A stretch of DNA of 64,000 nucleotides from positions 1,261,501-1,325,500 of the forward strand of contig NZ_CP029797.1 of the NCBI RefSeq assembly GCF_003268595.1, read 5' to 3'. The position numbers were made by a program, and so were the translations under genes. This document shows positions 19,193-27,709 of the stretch, piece after piece. Every line of letters begins with the position of its first letter. The first letter of the stretch is position 1. The notes beneath the pieces were generated by a model, which was not told the origin of the DNA, made no database searches, and was given only the letters and a program-made list of their open reading frames with translations. This DNA comes from Paraliobacillus zengyii (GTDB taxonomy: Bacteria; Bacillota; Bacilli; Bacillales; Amphibacillaceae).

Positions 19193-19536
19193 TAATGAAA
19201 GTAGTTATTTCCGCAATAGTAATAGGAGTAGTTACTGAAATAGCAAGAAGATTTCCTACATATGGTGGAGTAGTTGCAGCATTGCCATTAGTAAGTTTAC
19301 TTAGCATAATCTGGCTTTATTTTCAGGGGGAACAAAGCACAACTTTGAGTAAGTTTGCATTAGGGGTTTTATGGGGTTTCCCAGCAACGGCTATACTACT
19401 ATTAATAGTATATTTTCTATTAAAGAACTCAATACCATTGTTTGTTTCGATAGGGTTTGGAATATGTGGATGGCTTTTATTTTTATTTGTTCAAGGCTTT
19501 TTACTGAAGATTATAAAATTATCGTTCTTCAATTAA
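19183..19536 (+). CDS. DUF3147 family membrane protein
   Basis: A 117-residue membrane protein with four predicted helices. The pattern RRFPTYGGVVAALPLVSLLS fits DUF3147 proteins. ATG 19183 overlaps the marR end; ATG 19195 is an alternative. The marR-DUF3147 pair suggests the membrane protein is the regulated partner, for example an export or envelope stress function; this is inference. The terminator is at 19554-19585. Confidence 0.8.
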   Translation: MHIIMKVVISAIVIGVVTEIARRFPTYGGVVAALPLVSLLSIIWLYFQGEQSTTLSKFALGVLWGFPATAILLLIVYFLLKNSIPLFVSIGFGICGWLLFLFVQGFLLKIIKLSFFN

Positions 19537-19553
19537 ATATAAATAGTTAAATG

Positions 19554-19585
19554 GGCCAAAATACAATGTGTATTTTGGCCTTTTC
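19554..19585 (+). terminator. Terminator of marR-DUF3147 operon
   Basis: GGCCAAAATACA-ATG-TGTATTTTGGCC followed by TTTT: a perfect 12-bp stem. Confidence 0.9.
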
Positions 19586-19745
19586 GTTATTGACTTTTAT
19601 TCTATTATAATCAATTATTAATCAAATTTTACAAAATATAAAGTTTATCTGTAAATGCACGTGGAATACATAGAGTGTAGATAAATATTTATTTTAGTTA
19701 AATAGAAACCAAATCAATCATAATAGAGAAAGGATGTAAATTTCA

Positions 19746-20516
19746 ATGGCTAAATTAGAAGGAAAAGCAGCACTAATAACAGGTGGAGCAGGTGGAATCG
19801 GTGTGGCGACTGCTGAAACATTTCTTAAAGAAGGCGCTAGTGTTTCCTTAGTCGATTTAGACCAAGCGGCATTAGATGAAGCACAAAAATCTTTACAACA
19901 GTATGGAAAAGTAATCACCATTAAGGCTAACGTGACGGATGAAGAAGATGTGAAAAGGTATGTGAAGGAAACAGTTGATACTTTAGGTAGTATCGATATA
20001 TTCTTTAATAATGCTGGAATTGAAGGAAAAGTGAAACCAATTGTTGACCAAACATTAGAAGATTTTAATAAAGTACTCAATATAAATGTAAGTGGTATGT
20101 TCTTAGGCTTAAAACACGTACTACCTATTATGTCAAAACAAGAGAGTGGTAGTGTCATTAATACCTCTTCTGTAGCTGGTTTGATGGGAACGCCAGGAGT
20201 AGCACCATATGTCACTTCTAAACATGCCGTAATTGGTTTGACAAAAAACGCAGCATTAGAAGCGGCAAGTTATAATGTCCGCGTTAATTCTATTCATCCT
20301 TCCCCAGTGAATACACGGATGATGCGTTCATTAGAAAAAGGATTTAATCCGGAAGATGCAGAGCAAGCAAAAGAAGACCAAGAAAAACAAATTCCATTAG
20401 GCAGATATGGCGAATCACAAGATATCGCAAACCTTGTGCTTTTCCTAGCTTCTGATGATAGTAGCTTTATCAGCGGTTCACAATACCGTATTGATGGCGG
20501 AATGGCTGCTTCATAA
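19746..20516 (+). CDS. SDR family oxidoreductase
   Basis: A 256-residue classical short-chain dehydrogenase. Cofactor motif TGGAGGIG (residues about 12-19), an acidic residue after beta-2 (LVDLD) favouring NAD(H), NNAG, and the catalytic Ser-Tyr-Lys set (NTSSVAG, YVTSK). The end GSQYRIDGGM is typical of glucose 1-dehydrogenase and cyclopentanol dehydrogenase-like members. Substrate unknown. ATG 19746 follows AAAGGATG. A very strong terminator follows. Confidence 0.92.
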   Translation: MAKLEGKAALITGGAGGIGVATAETFLKEGASVSLVDLDQAALDEAQKSLQQYGKVITIKANVTDEEDVKRYVKETVDTLGSIDIFFNNAGIEGKVKPIVDQTLEDFNKVLNINVSGMFLGLKHVLPIMSKQESGSVINTSSVAGLMGTPGVAPYVTSKHAVIGLTKNAALEAASYNVRVNSIHPSPVNTRMMRSLEKGFNPEDAEQAKEDQEKQIPLGRYGESQDIANLVLFLASDDSSFISGSQYRIDGGMAAS

Positions 20517-20564
20517 ATTTAGTAACATTGAAGCTCATCAAATTAGTAAATATATAAGATATCA

Positions 20565-20612
20565 AAAGAAATAGCTATCCTACAGGTTGTGTAGGATAGC
20601 TATTTCTTTTTT
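20565..20612 (+). terminator. Terminator of SDR gene
   Basis: AAAGAAATAGCTATCCTACA pairs with TGTAGGATAGCTATTTCTTT; a long perfect stem followed by a T-run. Confidence 0.9.
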
Positions 20613-20701
20613 ATATTCATTTCGAATAAAGTCTAATAATACGTAAAATAGTTTGTTACAATTAAGTTAATAACCATTTTGTGGAATAGGGTGAGTTAAA
20701 G

Positions 20702-21028
20702 TTGAAAATGGTAAGCAGGATTCGAGAAAAATACAGAAGAAGTAATAAGTTGTTTTTGTCTTTGAGAGTTTTTTTTAGCTTAATTTCTGTTTGTTTTGCT
20801 GTTAGGATTCTATTCCTATCTATCTCTGGGTTAGTAAGTTCAGATTATTCAACTGATTTTCCGAATTTACTCCTTTTTGGAATGTATTTACCCTTAGGTT
20901 TATCTTTTGCGGTTCAGGTTGTTGAAATGATTGTTACCAAGAAAAAGGAACATTTTACACTACTCCTTTTTGGTGCAATCTTCGTTTTGGCTGTATCTGG
21001 ACTTATGTTGTGGTTTGAAACCGTGTAA
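20702..21028 (+). CDS. Three-helix membrane protein
   Basis: About 108 residues: a basic N-terminus (SRIREKYRRSNK), then three helices, ending LAVSGLMLWFETV. It somewhat resembles DUF3953 proteins in its last 70 residues, but I am not sure. TTG 20702 follows GGGTGAG; the ATG three codons on is also possible. Confidence 0.6.
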   Translation: MKMVSRIREKYRRSNKLFLSLRVFFSLISVCFAVRILFLSISGLVSSDYSTDFPNLLLFGMYLPLGLSFAVQVVEMIVTKKKEHFTLLLFGAIFVLAVSGLMLWFETV

Positions 21029-21120
21029 TACTATAGAAGGTATAGTCAAAGATTTTATATATTTATCTTTATTATTTCAAAAAATTATTTGCGAGAAAGA
21101 ATTATAGGGGAGAGGGGAAA

Positions 21121-21579
21121 ATGACGGTTAGATTAGACCAAATGAATTCAGAGGAATTTAAAAAGTATTTAAGTTTTGCAATTAAACATTTTGCAGATGA
21201 ACAAATTAAATCTGGTAATTGGGAACCAAAAGAGGCATTTAGCAAGGCAACACAAGAATATGAAAGGTTATTGCCTGAAGGAAAGGATACTCCAAAAAAT
21301 CATTTATTCACAATTCGTGATGGAAGCAATGAAGTTGGTGTGATCTGGCTCGCTCAAATCACAAATGAAAAAGGTTTTATTTATAGTATTAATATTTGGG
21401 AAGGAAATCAGGGTAAAGGTTATGGTGAAAAAGCTATGCAAGAGATTGAAATTTTGGCAAAAAAAATCGGATTGAAAGATATAGGGCTTCATGTCTTCGC
21501 TCACAATAACTTAGCACGAAGTTTATATGAGAAGTTAGGATACATAGAAAAAAATATAAAGATGGAAAAGACGTTATAA
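21121..21579 (+). CDS. GNAT acetyltransferase
   Basis: A 152-residue GNAT enzyme. Core: VIWLAQITNEKGFIYSINIW, then the acetyl-CoA loop NQGKGYGEKAM, then HVFAHNNLARSLYEKLGY. This is the typical single-domain type. Substrate unknown. GGGGAGAGGGG precedes ATG 21121. It is the first of three consecutive but separately spaced GNAT genes (gaps 129 and 105 bases). Confidence 0.9.
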   Translation: MTVRLDQMNSEEFKKYLSFAIKHFADEQIKSGNWEPKEAFSKATQEYERLLPEGKDTPKNHLFTIRDGSNEVGVIWLAQITNEKGFIYSINIWEGNQGKGYGEKAMQEIEILAKKIGLKDIGLHVFAHNNLARSLYEKLGYIEKNIKMEKTL

Positions 21580-21708
21580 GTCATAATGCTATTTCAATTA
21601 TCAGGGATGCTTAACATTCAAGGACTATTAAGTATTTAAGTTAAGGATAGTTGAAGAGAAACCCTTGTGTGGTGAGATGATAGTCGTTTAGAAAGGAAGA
21701 GATTATTA

Positions 21709-22152
21709 ATGGCAGAAAGAATTGAACTTATGACAATTGAAAAATTGGTACCGTGTATCGAATTGTATATGAATGTTTTCAACAGCGAGCCGTGGAATGA
21801 GAATTGGAGTTTTGAAGTTGCAAAAGAAAGACTTTCAGATTTAATCAATACACCTAAATTCTTTGGCTTTTCACTTTACATTGAGAATAATTTAATTGGT
21901 TTTATTGCAGGTAACAACAAAAAATCCCACCAAGGATTAACATATTATTTAGCGGAACTTTGTATAGATAAGAAAGTTCAAGGTAAAGGTTATGGGACTA
22001 AACTGTTAAAAATATTGGAACTTGAATTGAAAAATAAAGATACTAAAAATCTTTATCTAATAACTTCTAATAGTGGGGTTCCAGAAGCGTTTTATAAGAA
22101 AAATGGATACCAAGTAAACGACAATCGGTTAGTTATAAAGAAAAATTTATAA
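21709..22152 (+). CDS. GNAT acetyltransferase
   Basis: A 147-residue GNAT enzyme with beta-4/loop LCIDKKVQGKGYGTKLLKI and C-terminal PEAFYKKNGYQV. The start of the core (YMNVFNSEPWNE) is shared with aminoglycoside 6'-N-acetyltransferase-like GNATs, but the substrate is not known. AAAGGAAGAG precedes ATG 21709. Confidence 0.9.
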   Translation: MAERIELMTIEKLVPCIELYMNVFNSEPWNENWSFEVAKERLSDLINTPKFFGFSLYIENNLIGFIAGNNKKSHQGLTYYLAELCIDKKVQGKGYGTKLLKILELELKNKDTKNLYLITSNSGVPEAFYKKNGYQVNDNRLVIKKNL

Positions 22153-22168
22153 CTAAAATAATTATTGT

Positions 22169-22184
22169 AATATTATGTTAAAAT
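22169..22184 (+). promoter_or_regulatory. Cassette-type promoter TATGTTAAAAT
   Basis: Extended -10 TGTTAAAAT at 22176-22184, about 75 bases before the next GNAT gene. It belongs to the repeated promoter family also seen at 28684, 32659, 45322, 50365 and 52246. Confidence 0.6.
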
Positions 22185-22257
22185 TAATATATGAACTAGC
22201 AGTTTAGTAGAAAATATATTAAACATAAACAAAGATTCGCTGTAAAAGGAGAAGCCG

Positions 22258-22749
22258 ATGTCCATTCAAAGTAAAACTACTATAACGCTTGATTTTTATA
22301 AAGATGCGTACAAACCTAAATTACTTGATTATCATTTATCTGAAGAACAAATTAGATATGCGCCAGTTCCTTTTCAAGCGTTATTACAATGTGAAAAGGA
22401 TAGAACGAGACATCCTATCGTTATATTATTTAATGGTGTACCAGCGGGATTTTTTGTCCTGCATGGATGGGAAGGGGTCAAGGCATATAGTGATAATGAA
22501 GACGCCATCTTAATAAGAGAATATTCAGTTAATTCGATATATCAAGGTAAAGGGATAGCAAAGGAGTCATTATTATTATTGAGTTCCTTTGTAAAAACAA
22601 ATTTTCCAAGTAAGAACGAAATTATTTTAGCAGTAAACCATAAGAATACAGTTGCTCAACACGTCTACAAGAGTGGGGGGTTTATAGATAAAGGAAAAAG
22701 AGTTATGGGTAAAAAGGGCGAATTATTTATTTTTCATAAAATTATTTAG
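22258..22749 (+). CDS. GNAT acetyltransferase
   Basis: A 163-residue GNAT enzyme: substrate-side VPAGFFVLHGW, then LIREYSVNSIYQGKGIAKESLLL with the acetyl-CoA loop, then NHKNTVAQHVYKSGGFI. It fits the YjdJ/YkkB-like groups with FxLH. AAAGGAGAAG precedes ATG 22258. Substrate unknown. Confidence 0.9.
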   Translation: MSIQSKTTITLDFYKDAYKPKLLDYHLSEEQIRYAPVPFQALLQCEKDRTRHPIVILFNGVPAGFFVLHGWEGVKAYSDNEDAILIREYSVNSIYQGKGIAKESLLLLSSFVKTNFPSKNEIILAVNHKNTVAQHVYKSGGFIDKGKRVMGKKGELFIFHKII

Positions 22750-22813
22750 ACATAGAGTGCTGTAAGTAGAAAATAGAATTTAATAAGATACTTCCATTAT
22801 TAGGAGGGTAATT

Positions 22814-23350
22814 ATGGGGAAGAAAAAGATAGGAATCATTTTTACCACACTAATTATTGTAACCATGGCCTCAATATATTTTTATGATACAAAAGCATTA
22901 TATGGGAATAATGAGAAATCGATTGTCAAAGTTATTAACTCAATTGAAGGTTATGAAAACAAACAAATAAAAGTTCTGGATATGAAAGATTATGATGACA
23001 TAAGGATTGTAGGTTTTTTATCTGACAGGGATCCGGCGTATATTGAATTTGATAAAAATGATAATGGGGATTATGTATGGAGTTACATAGAATCCGATAC
23101 AAAGAAATCCTTTAGTATATTCTATCCTTTAACTTTAATTGAAGGATCAAAAGCGATATTCGTAACGAATGATGAAAGTAAGGTTGCTAGAATGCAGGTT
23201 GATATAAACGGAACGGACTTAGAACAAACATTTAGACCTTTTAAAGCCTCTGTTACTTGGCTTGATTTGCCTCAAACTAATGAAGATAGCTATGAATTTA
23301 GTGATTATAAATACTTCGACAAAGATGAAAATCTGATTCAACCTAATTAA
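22814..23350 (+). CDS. Membrane-anchored extracytoplasmic protein
   Basis: A 178-residue protein with a basic start (GKKK) and one N-terminal helix (about 6-24) lacking a clear cleavage site, then an extracytoplasmic beta-rich domain. There is no lipobox. GGAGGG lies 5 bases before ATG 22814. I recognise no family, though similar single proteins of unknown role are frequent in Bacilli. Confidence 0.6.
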   Translation: MGKKKIGIIFTTLIIVTMASIYFYDTKALYGNNEKSIVKVINSIEGYENKQIKVLDMKDYDDIRIVGFLSDRDPAYIEFDKNDNGDYVWSYIESDTKKSFSIFYPLTLIEGSKAIFVTNDESKVARMQVDINGTDLEQTFRPFKASVTWLDLPQTNEDSYEFSDYKYFDKDENLIQPN

Positions 23351-23585
23351 TCTGATTCAAGCGGTTTTGCCGCTAGCTAGGGTGAGTGCAATTAAATTAG
23401 AAAGGCTATTATTGGTTTGCTTTTTTTGAACCAGCTACTGGAATGATAAGATTCAAATATTACATCGGAGAGTGTTTATATATTCGCCAATTGGTTTCAA
23501 GGAGAAGGAAGTTATGCGTTACAATTGACTGCTGTTTTTTTTGATATCCAAAAGGGATTAAGACGATGAAAGTAAGGTGTAAAAG

Positions 23586-23972
23586 ATGAAAAAAAGTATT
23601 TCATTAAACTTAGTTTTACATATTATATTTTGGATAGGAACCATACTTACGTTATTTATCATGTATAAGAATATAGATACTTCGCTTTCTTCTAATTTTA
23701 TTATTGGATATGTCATTTATCTCCTTCTCTACTTACTATTTTCTATATATCTATTGATTGCGAATTCAAGGAAGTTCAATTGGATTAAAATAAGAAAAAG
23801 ACTATTTACGTTTAGTCTATGGTTTATTTCTTTAAGTACCGTACATTATCTTATTAATTATTTTTTGAAAAAATCAGAAATAGAGATTTATGATTTCGCT
23901 ATACCTTTAGGTTTATCAATTGGATTGGCTTTCTCTGATTTAATGAGGTTTAACAAAAAGACTAAAGTATGA
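23586..23972 (+). CDS. Four-helix membrane protein
   Basis: A 128-residue protein with four predicted helices (about 7-25, 36-58, 73-92 and 103-118). AAGGTG lies 8 bases upstream of ATG 23586. The next frame opens at once at the stop (TATGATG), so it may be co-transcribed with the zinc-ribbon gene. Unknown family. Confidence 0.6.
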   Translation: MKKSISLNLVLHIIFWIGTILTLFIMYKNIDTSLSSNFIIGYVIYLLLYLLFSIYLLIANSRKFNWIKIRKRLFTFSLWFISLSTVHYLINYFLKKSEIEIYDFAIPLGLSIGLAFSDLMRFNKKTKV

Positions 23973-23995
23973 TGTTTTTGGAGGTGTTACATATT

Positions 23996-24166
23996 TTGAG
24001 GGAGAAACCTAAATGCACCATTTGTGAAAAAGAAATAGGAGGGAATGACGTGGTCTTTGTGAAAATGCGTTACCCTGATCGAAAAGGTTTCACTGAAATA
24101 AAGGCATATTTACACAATGAAGGTGAATTCATTTGTGAAGAATGTTTTAATAGTCAATTAAAATAG
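23996..24166 (+). CDS. Small zinc-ribbon protein
   Basis: A 56-residue protein with two CxxC pairs (CTICEKEI and CEECF) around a core VFVKMRYPDRKGFTEIKAYL. It belongs to a small Bacilli family often mislabelled as an iron-hydroxamate binding protein. TTG 23996 is chosen because GGAGGTG lies 9 bases upstream; an in-frame ATG at 23969 lacks a site. Zinc binding is inferred from the four cysteines. Confidence 0.7.
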   Translation: MREKPKCTICEKEIGGNDVVFVKMRYPDRKGFTEIKAYLHNEGEFICEECFNSQLK

Positions 24167-24208
24167 ACTTCAAGCGGGCTTCAGTTGATTTTTTGAGGGG
24201 GAACGCAT

Positions 24209-24397
24209 ATTAAAAGGTATATCAACATGATTATTATTTTTGCATTACTTATTAATTCTATAAGATACTTTTCCTACTTTTCAGAGGGGATCGAATCCAA
24301 ATACTACTTAACAATGTTCATACTCAACGTTCTGGGTTTAATTGCAGCTTTAACGTCTCTCTTGTATAACAAAATAGATTATAGATTTAAAAAATAG
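24209..24397 (+). CDS. Small two-helix membrane protein, probable ATT start
   Basis: The frame reads KRYINMIIIFALLINSIRYF, then a second helix (FILNVLGLIAALTSLLY), then KIDYRFKK and TAG. GAGGGGG (24195-24201) lies 7 bases before ATT 24209, exactly where a start should be. The first ATG (24227) is 25 bases from that site and would cut the N-terminus. I therefore favour ATT as start (62 residues), with ATG 24227 (56 residues) as the alternative. Confidence 0.55.
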   Translation: MKRYINMIIIFALLINSIRYFSYFSEGIESKYYLTMFILNVLGLIAALTSLLYNKIDYRFKK

Positions 24398-24480
24398 ATT
24401 CAACAGACAAGGTGTTAAATTTCAAAGGTTAATCAAATCAGACTAGTAAAAATTAAATTACAGTTAGGGTGGTTTATTTT

Positions 24481-24642
24481 ATGTATGGATATGGTGTAGA
24501 GCCTATTATTTGGCTTAAATTAGTAATATTGTTAGCTGTTGTTTTATTATTGTGGGTTACGTTTAGCAGAATAATGAGAAAATGGTTGCAAGTAGAGAGA
24601 AAGAAATTCTTTTCTTATAACCACATTAATGAAAAAACATAA
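24481..24642 (+). CDS. 53-residue single-helix membrane protein
   Basis: ATG 24481 opens a frame with one helix (VEPIIWLKLVILLAVVLLLW) and a basic tail (MRKWLQVERKK). It is preceded by a weak site (AGGGTGG, 10 bases). The end overlaps the start of the DUF4181 gene by 14 bases, so the two are probably coupled. Confidence 0.5.
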   Translation: MYGYGVEPIIWLKLVILLAVVLLLWVTFSRIMRKWLQVERKKFFSYNHINEKT

Positions 24643-24961
24643 AAAGGTTGATTGGATAATCAGAATTGCTACAATTTTAAGCCTTTTATTAGGATTTGCA
24701 ATAAACATCACAAGAGATCCATCAGATTGGTATTGGTTTTTACAATCTTGGTTTATATTAATTACTTTTGTTGTTGTTTCTCAGATAGGTAGAGCGGTTA
24801 TGGAACACAAGTATGCACAAAATCCCAATGCTTATAAACTAACAGTTAGTGAAATAATATTTATTCTTATATTAATCTTTACGTTATTTAAAACTGACTT
24901 TTTTGGATTTGGATTGTCAACACTAAATCAAACAATTTTTTTAAGGGCAGAGTTTCGATAG
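24629..24961 (+). pseudogene. DUF4181 membrane protein truncated by an insertion sequence
   Basis: Residues 1-95 are a DUF4181-type protein: three helices and the signature EHKYAQNPNAYKLTVSEIIF, up to FKTDFFGFG. The last residues (NQTIFLRAEFR) are read out of the end of the IS3-family remnant that starts near 24917. The natural C-terminus is therefore lost or displaced beyond 25811. Most of the protein remains, so residual function is possible. Confidence 0.65.
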
Positions 24962-25527
24962 AAAACTGGACTTACATAGCCAAGTGTGCCGTGCATACGT
25001 ATATTATTGTACCAATGAACGTAATCAAAAAGTTCAAGTTTAAGCTGTTCAAGGGTGTTAAAGTGCAAACCATTAATCAATTCGGTTTTTAGTATCTTAA
25101 ATGTAGCTTCGGACACGGCATTATCATAAGGGTTCCCTTTATCGCTTAAAGAGCGTTCGATATTATTCGTACTTAATAGTTCATCAATGGCCAAGTTCTT
25201 AAACTCAGAACCACGATCTGTGTGGAATATTTTCACCGTTCCTAATGACGGTTTCACGGATGCAAAGGCACGCCGAACTAGAGCTGCATCTTTACGCTTT
25301 CCAGCGCTATAACCAACTATTTCTCTATTATATAAATCTAGTAAAAAGCAAACATAGTTCCATTGCTTTCCTACGCGAACATAGGTTAAATCACTCACTA
25401 ATACGGACATCGCTTCATCGACATCGAAGTTCCTGTCTAATAGATTTTGAACATCATCTTCATTTAGTTGAGTTATCATTGTTTTAAAGGTAGGCTGGGC
25501 GTAGCTTGGATTCGATACCAAGTTCAT
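24928..25527 (-). pseudogene. IS3-family transposase OrfB, C-terminal part
   Basis: About 200 residues of the DDE integrase core: first Asp in LVSDLTYVRVG, second in FHTDRGSEF, and Glu in AVSEATFKILKTE. The upstream part (GTRKIKTGLTNAG, RRRIGRLMNELG) is present in another frame at about 25530-25620, so there is a frameshift near 25520. The N-terminal third of orfB is deleted. It is not expected to be active. Confidence 0.8.
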
Positions 25528-25587
25528 TCATTAGTCTACCTATGCGACGTCTGGACACATTAAGCCCAGCGTTTGTAAGTCCTGTTT

Positions 25588-25742
25588 TAATTTTTCGTGT
25601 TCCATACCACTTGCCACCTGTCTAAAGCTGATGCAGTTAATTCATATTCACGAACTATATCTTGACGCGTTTTTCCATTCTCGTATAAAGCAACCACCTG
25701 CTTCTTAAATTCTGTAGTAAATGTTCTTCTTTTCTGGGACAT
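25588..25742 (-). pseudogene. IS3-family OrfA, truncated
   Basis: ATG (complement 25742-25740) opens SQKRRTFTTEFKKQVVALYE, the helix-turn-helix start of OrfA, as far as LDRW. It then runs into the deletion junction and stops. GAGGAG lies upstream. About half of OrfA is missing. Confidence 0.7.
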
Positions 25743-25878
25743 AGTAGATTCTCCTCTCTTCTTATTATCATTCTACTTGCCCTTATTTTTATTGTCCAAC
25801 TAAGTGTAACCTATCTATGTAAGCATATTAAGGCTATATGGTGAAATATCATGAATCAAGAGTAAAGAGGGTGAAAGT

Positions 25879-26523
25879 TTGTATCTGATAAATGGTAGAT
25901 TATTTATTATGTTTGGAATTATATCTTATATTATTGTACGAGGAATTTTAATTGGAATTAAATATAAAAAACAAGTGTATTGGCCAAAAGAGATTATAGG
26001 ATTTCTATTTGCGTTATACATTTGTATGATTGTTTCTGTTACTTTATTTCCAATCCCGATAGGGTTTAGTTCTGATATTGAGAATAGTTATCGTAGTTCC
26101 ATAAATGTGATACCATTTAAATCTATTATTAGTAATATTAGTGAAATAGGTATTGCTTATGATGGTGATGTTCTATTTATGATTGGACTAATTGCAAAAA
26201 ATATAGGTGGCAATATTTTAATGCTAATGCCACTAGGGTTCTTAGCTCCAATGTTATCGGTTAAAATAAAGGATTTTAAAAGCACTATCTTATTAGGTTT
26301 CGCTGTAACAATCAGCATTGAATTTCTTCAGCTTTTAGAGTCGCTAGTAGGTGGATGGGGACGAATTACTGATATTGATGACGTAATTTGTAATGTATCT
26401 GGTGTTATTTTTGGTTACTCTATTTATAAATTGATTTTTGGAATAGTTGATAAATATCAAATTAAAATATTACAAAAATTAAATTCTGGATCACATGATA
26501 ACGAAAACAGTGTTAAATTATAG
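25879..26523 (+). CDS. VanZ family protein
   Basis: A 214-residue membrane protein with five or six helices and the VanZ pattern: NVIPFKSI near residue 80, GGNILMLMPLGFLAP, then a DIDDVICNVSGVIFGY segment. VanZ homologues confer low-level teicoplanin resistance in enterococci, but most Bacilli members have no known role. TTG 25879 has GAGGGTG upstream. Monocistronic. Confidence 0.88.
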   Translation: MYLINGRLFIMFGIISYIIVRGILIGIKYKKQVYWPKEIIGFLFALYICMIVSVTLFPIPIGFSSDIENSYRSSINVIPFKSIISNISEIGIAYDGDVLFMIGLIAKNIGGNILMLMPLGFLAPMLSVKIKDFKSTILLGFAVTISIEFLQLLESLVGGWGRITDIDDVICNVSGVIFGYSIYKLIFGIVDKYQIKILQKLNSGSHDNENSVKL

Positions 26524-26623
26524 TCTTAATCACGATGCTTTACTCTATAAATATGAATGAAGCAGTGTTTTACTAATATATTTAAATTAACGGACAGTAT
26601 TTTGAGAAGAAAGGGGAAAGTTG

Positions 26624-27271
26624 ATGAATAAGAGACATTTATTTCTGTTTGGTGGAAGTCCACCTTTTGGTAAAAAACTAGGAATAAAATTTACAGATGT
26701 TGCGATGCAAGGTGGAGGTAAAGTCGCAGTATTATTTTTAGAGAGAGATGGATGGGAAAATTATATACCAAAGTACACAACTGTTTTAGAAGAAAATGGC
26801 ATAGATGATTTTGTTTATCTCCCTCTTAACTCTAAGCCAGAGGATAACACTTTAGAAGTTTTATCCTCTTGTACAGGAATAATAATTGGCGGTGGAGAGA
26901 CAGAGTTATACCGAAATTATATTGTTGATAATAGGATTGGTAAACTGATAAAAGAACTTTATCAACAAGGAGTTCCAGTAGCAGGTTTTTCAGCAGGGGC
27001 TTTAATTAGTCCCGAAAATTGTGTAATCCCTCCTATTGATAACTCACAAAACAAGCATCTTTTTCTCAAAGGATTAGGTCTGATTAAAGATTGTGTTATA
27101 AGCGTACATTATACAAAATGGGAGGAAGAAGAAAACTTAAAAGCTGCTTTAATAAAACTCAATGCTACTATCGGTTATGGAATTGATGATGACGCAGCAC
27201 TATATTTTGTGAATGAAAGTGTTTTAGAAACTGAAGGTGGGAAGCTCCATGAATTTGAGAATATAAGATAG
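26624..27271 (+). CDS. Peptidase E/cyanophycinase-like protein (S51 family)
   Basis: A 215-residue member of the type 1 glutamine amidotransferase-like S51 group. GIIIGGGETELYR is the glycine loop, and GFSAGALISP carries the nucleophile Ser in the elbow. A His in SVHYTKW is a likely catalytic partner. Members are aspartyl dipeptidases (PepE) or related hydrolases. GGGGAAAG precedes ATG 26624. Confidence 0.87.
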   Translation: MNKRHLFLFGGSPPFGKKLGIKFTDVAMQGGGKVAVLFLERDGWENYIPKYTTVLEENGIDDFVYLPLNSKPEDNTLEVLSSCTGIIIGGGETELYRNYIVDNRIGKLIKELYQQGVPVAGFSAGALISPENCVIPPIDNSQNKHLFLKGLGLIKDCVISVHYTKWEEEENLKAALIKLNATIGYGIDDDAALYFVNESVLETEGGKLHEFENIR

Positions 27272-27300
27272 TTCTTGTTTCATTGACAGGAGGATTTTGT

Positions 27301-27554
27301 ATGGATGTTAATAATCCAGCAGGTTTTGAAATAGGCTTGTAGCTAGAATATTAGATTTAATTATTATATTTATAGTGACGGGGTTTATATCGTTCCTTCT
27401 ATATCGAAAATTTTATAATGATGCTGATTTTCGTCCTATTGATATATTAGGATTTATCTGCGCTCTGATAATACCTGTTTTTTGGTACGGATACTCATTA
27501 GGTAGTCGAATGGCTGGAAATCGTATTGTCAAAATTTTTTCTCGGATTAAATAA
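27301..27554 (+). pseudogene. RDD family membrane protein, frameshifted
   Basis: AGGAGG precedes ATG 27301 (MDVNNPAGFEIGL then TAG). In the next frame the RDD text is intact: RLVARILDLIIIFIVTGF, a second helix FICALIIPVFWYGYSLG, and RMAGNRIVKIFSRIK to TAA 27552. The shift lies near 27320-27330 (TTTTGAAATAGG). Restored length is about 84 residues, a short RDD protein. RDD proteins include putative Na+/H+ antiporters and membrane proteins of unknown role. Confidence 0.7.
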
Positions 27555-27709
27555 AAGAGTGATAAAAAGAATCCTCGAATGGTTATTCCATTGAAAAATT
27601 GCAAAAGTATACATTCACACTAACAGACTCGTTTGCTTGGACAAACGAGATGGGATAGTTTAAAAAGAAAAAATTAAAACCTAAAAACACATTTCGGGGA
27701 GGGGTTTGT

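Larger units (their letters stand above)
24917..25811 (-). mobile_element. IS3-family (IS150-like) remnant
   Basis: About 895 bp bounded by imperfect inverted ends. The right end read on the minus strand is GTTACACTTAGTTGGACAAT; the left end is GTCAACACTAAATCAAACAAT; both run on into a matching AAGGGCA segment. Complete relatives are about 1.2-1.4 kb. The missing length is an internal deletion that joins orfA to the middle of orfB. A target duplication could not be fixed with confidence. The element interrupts a DUF4181 gene. Confidence 0.75.
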
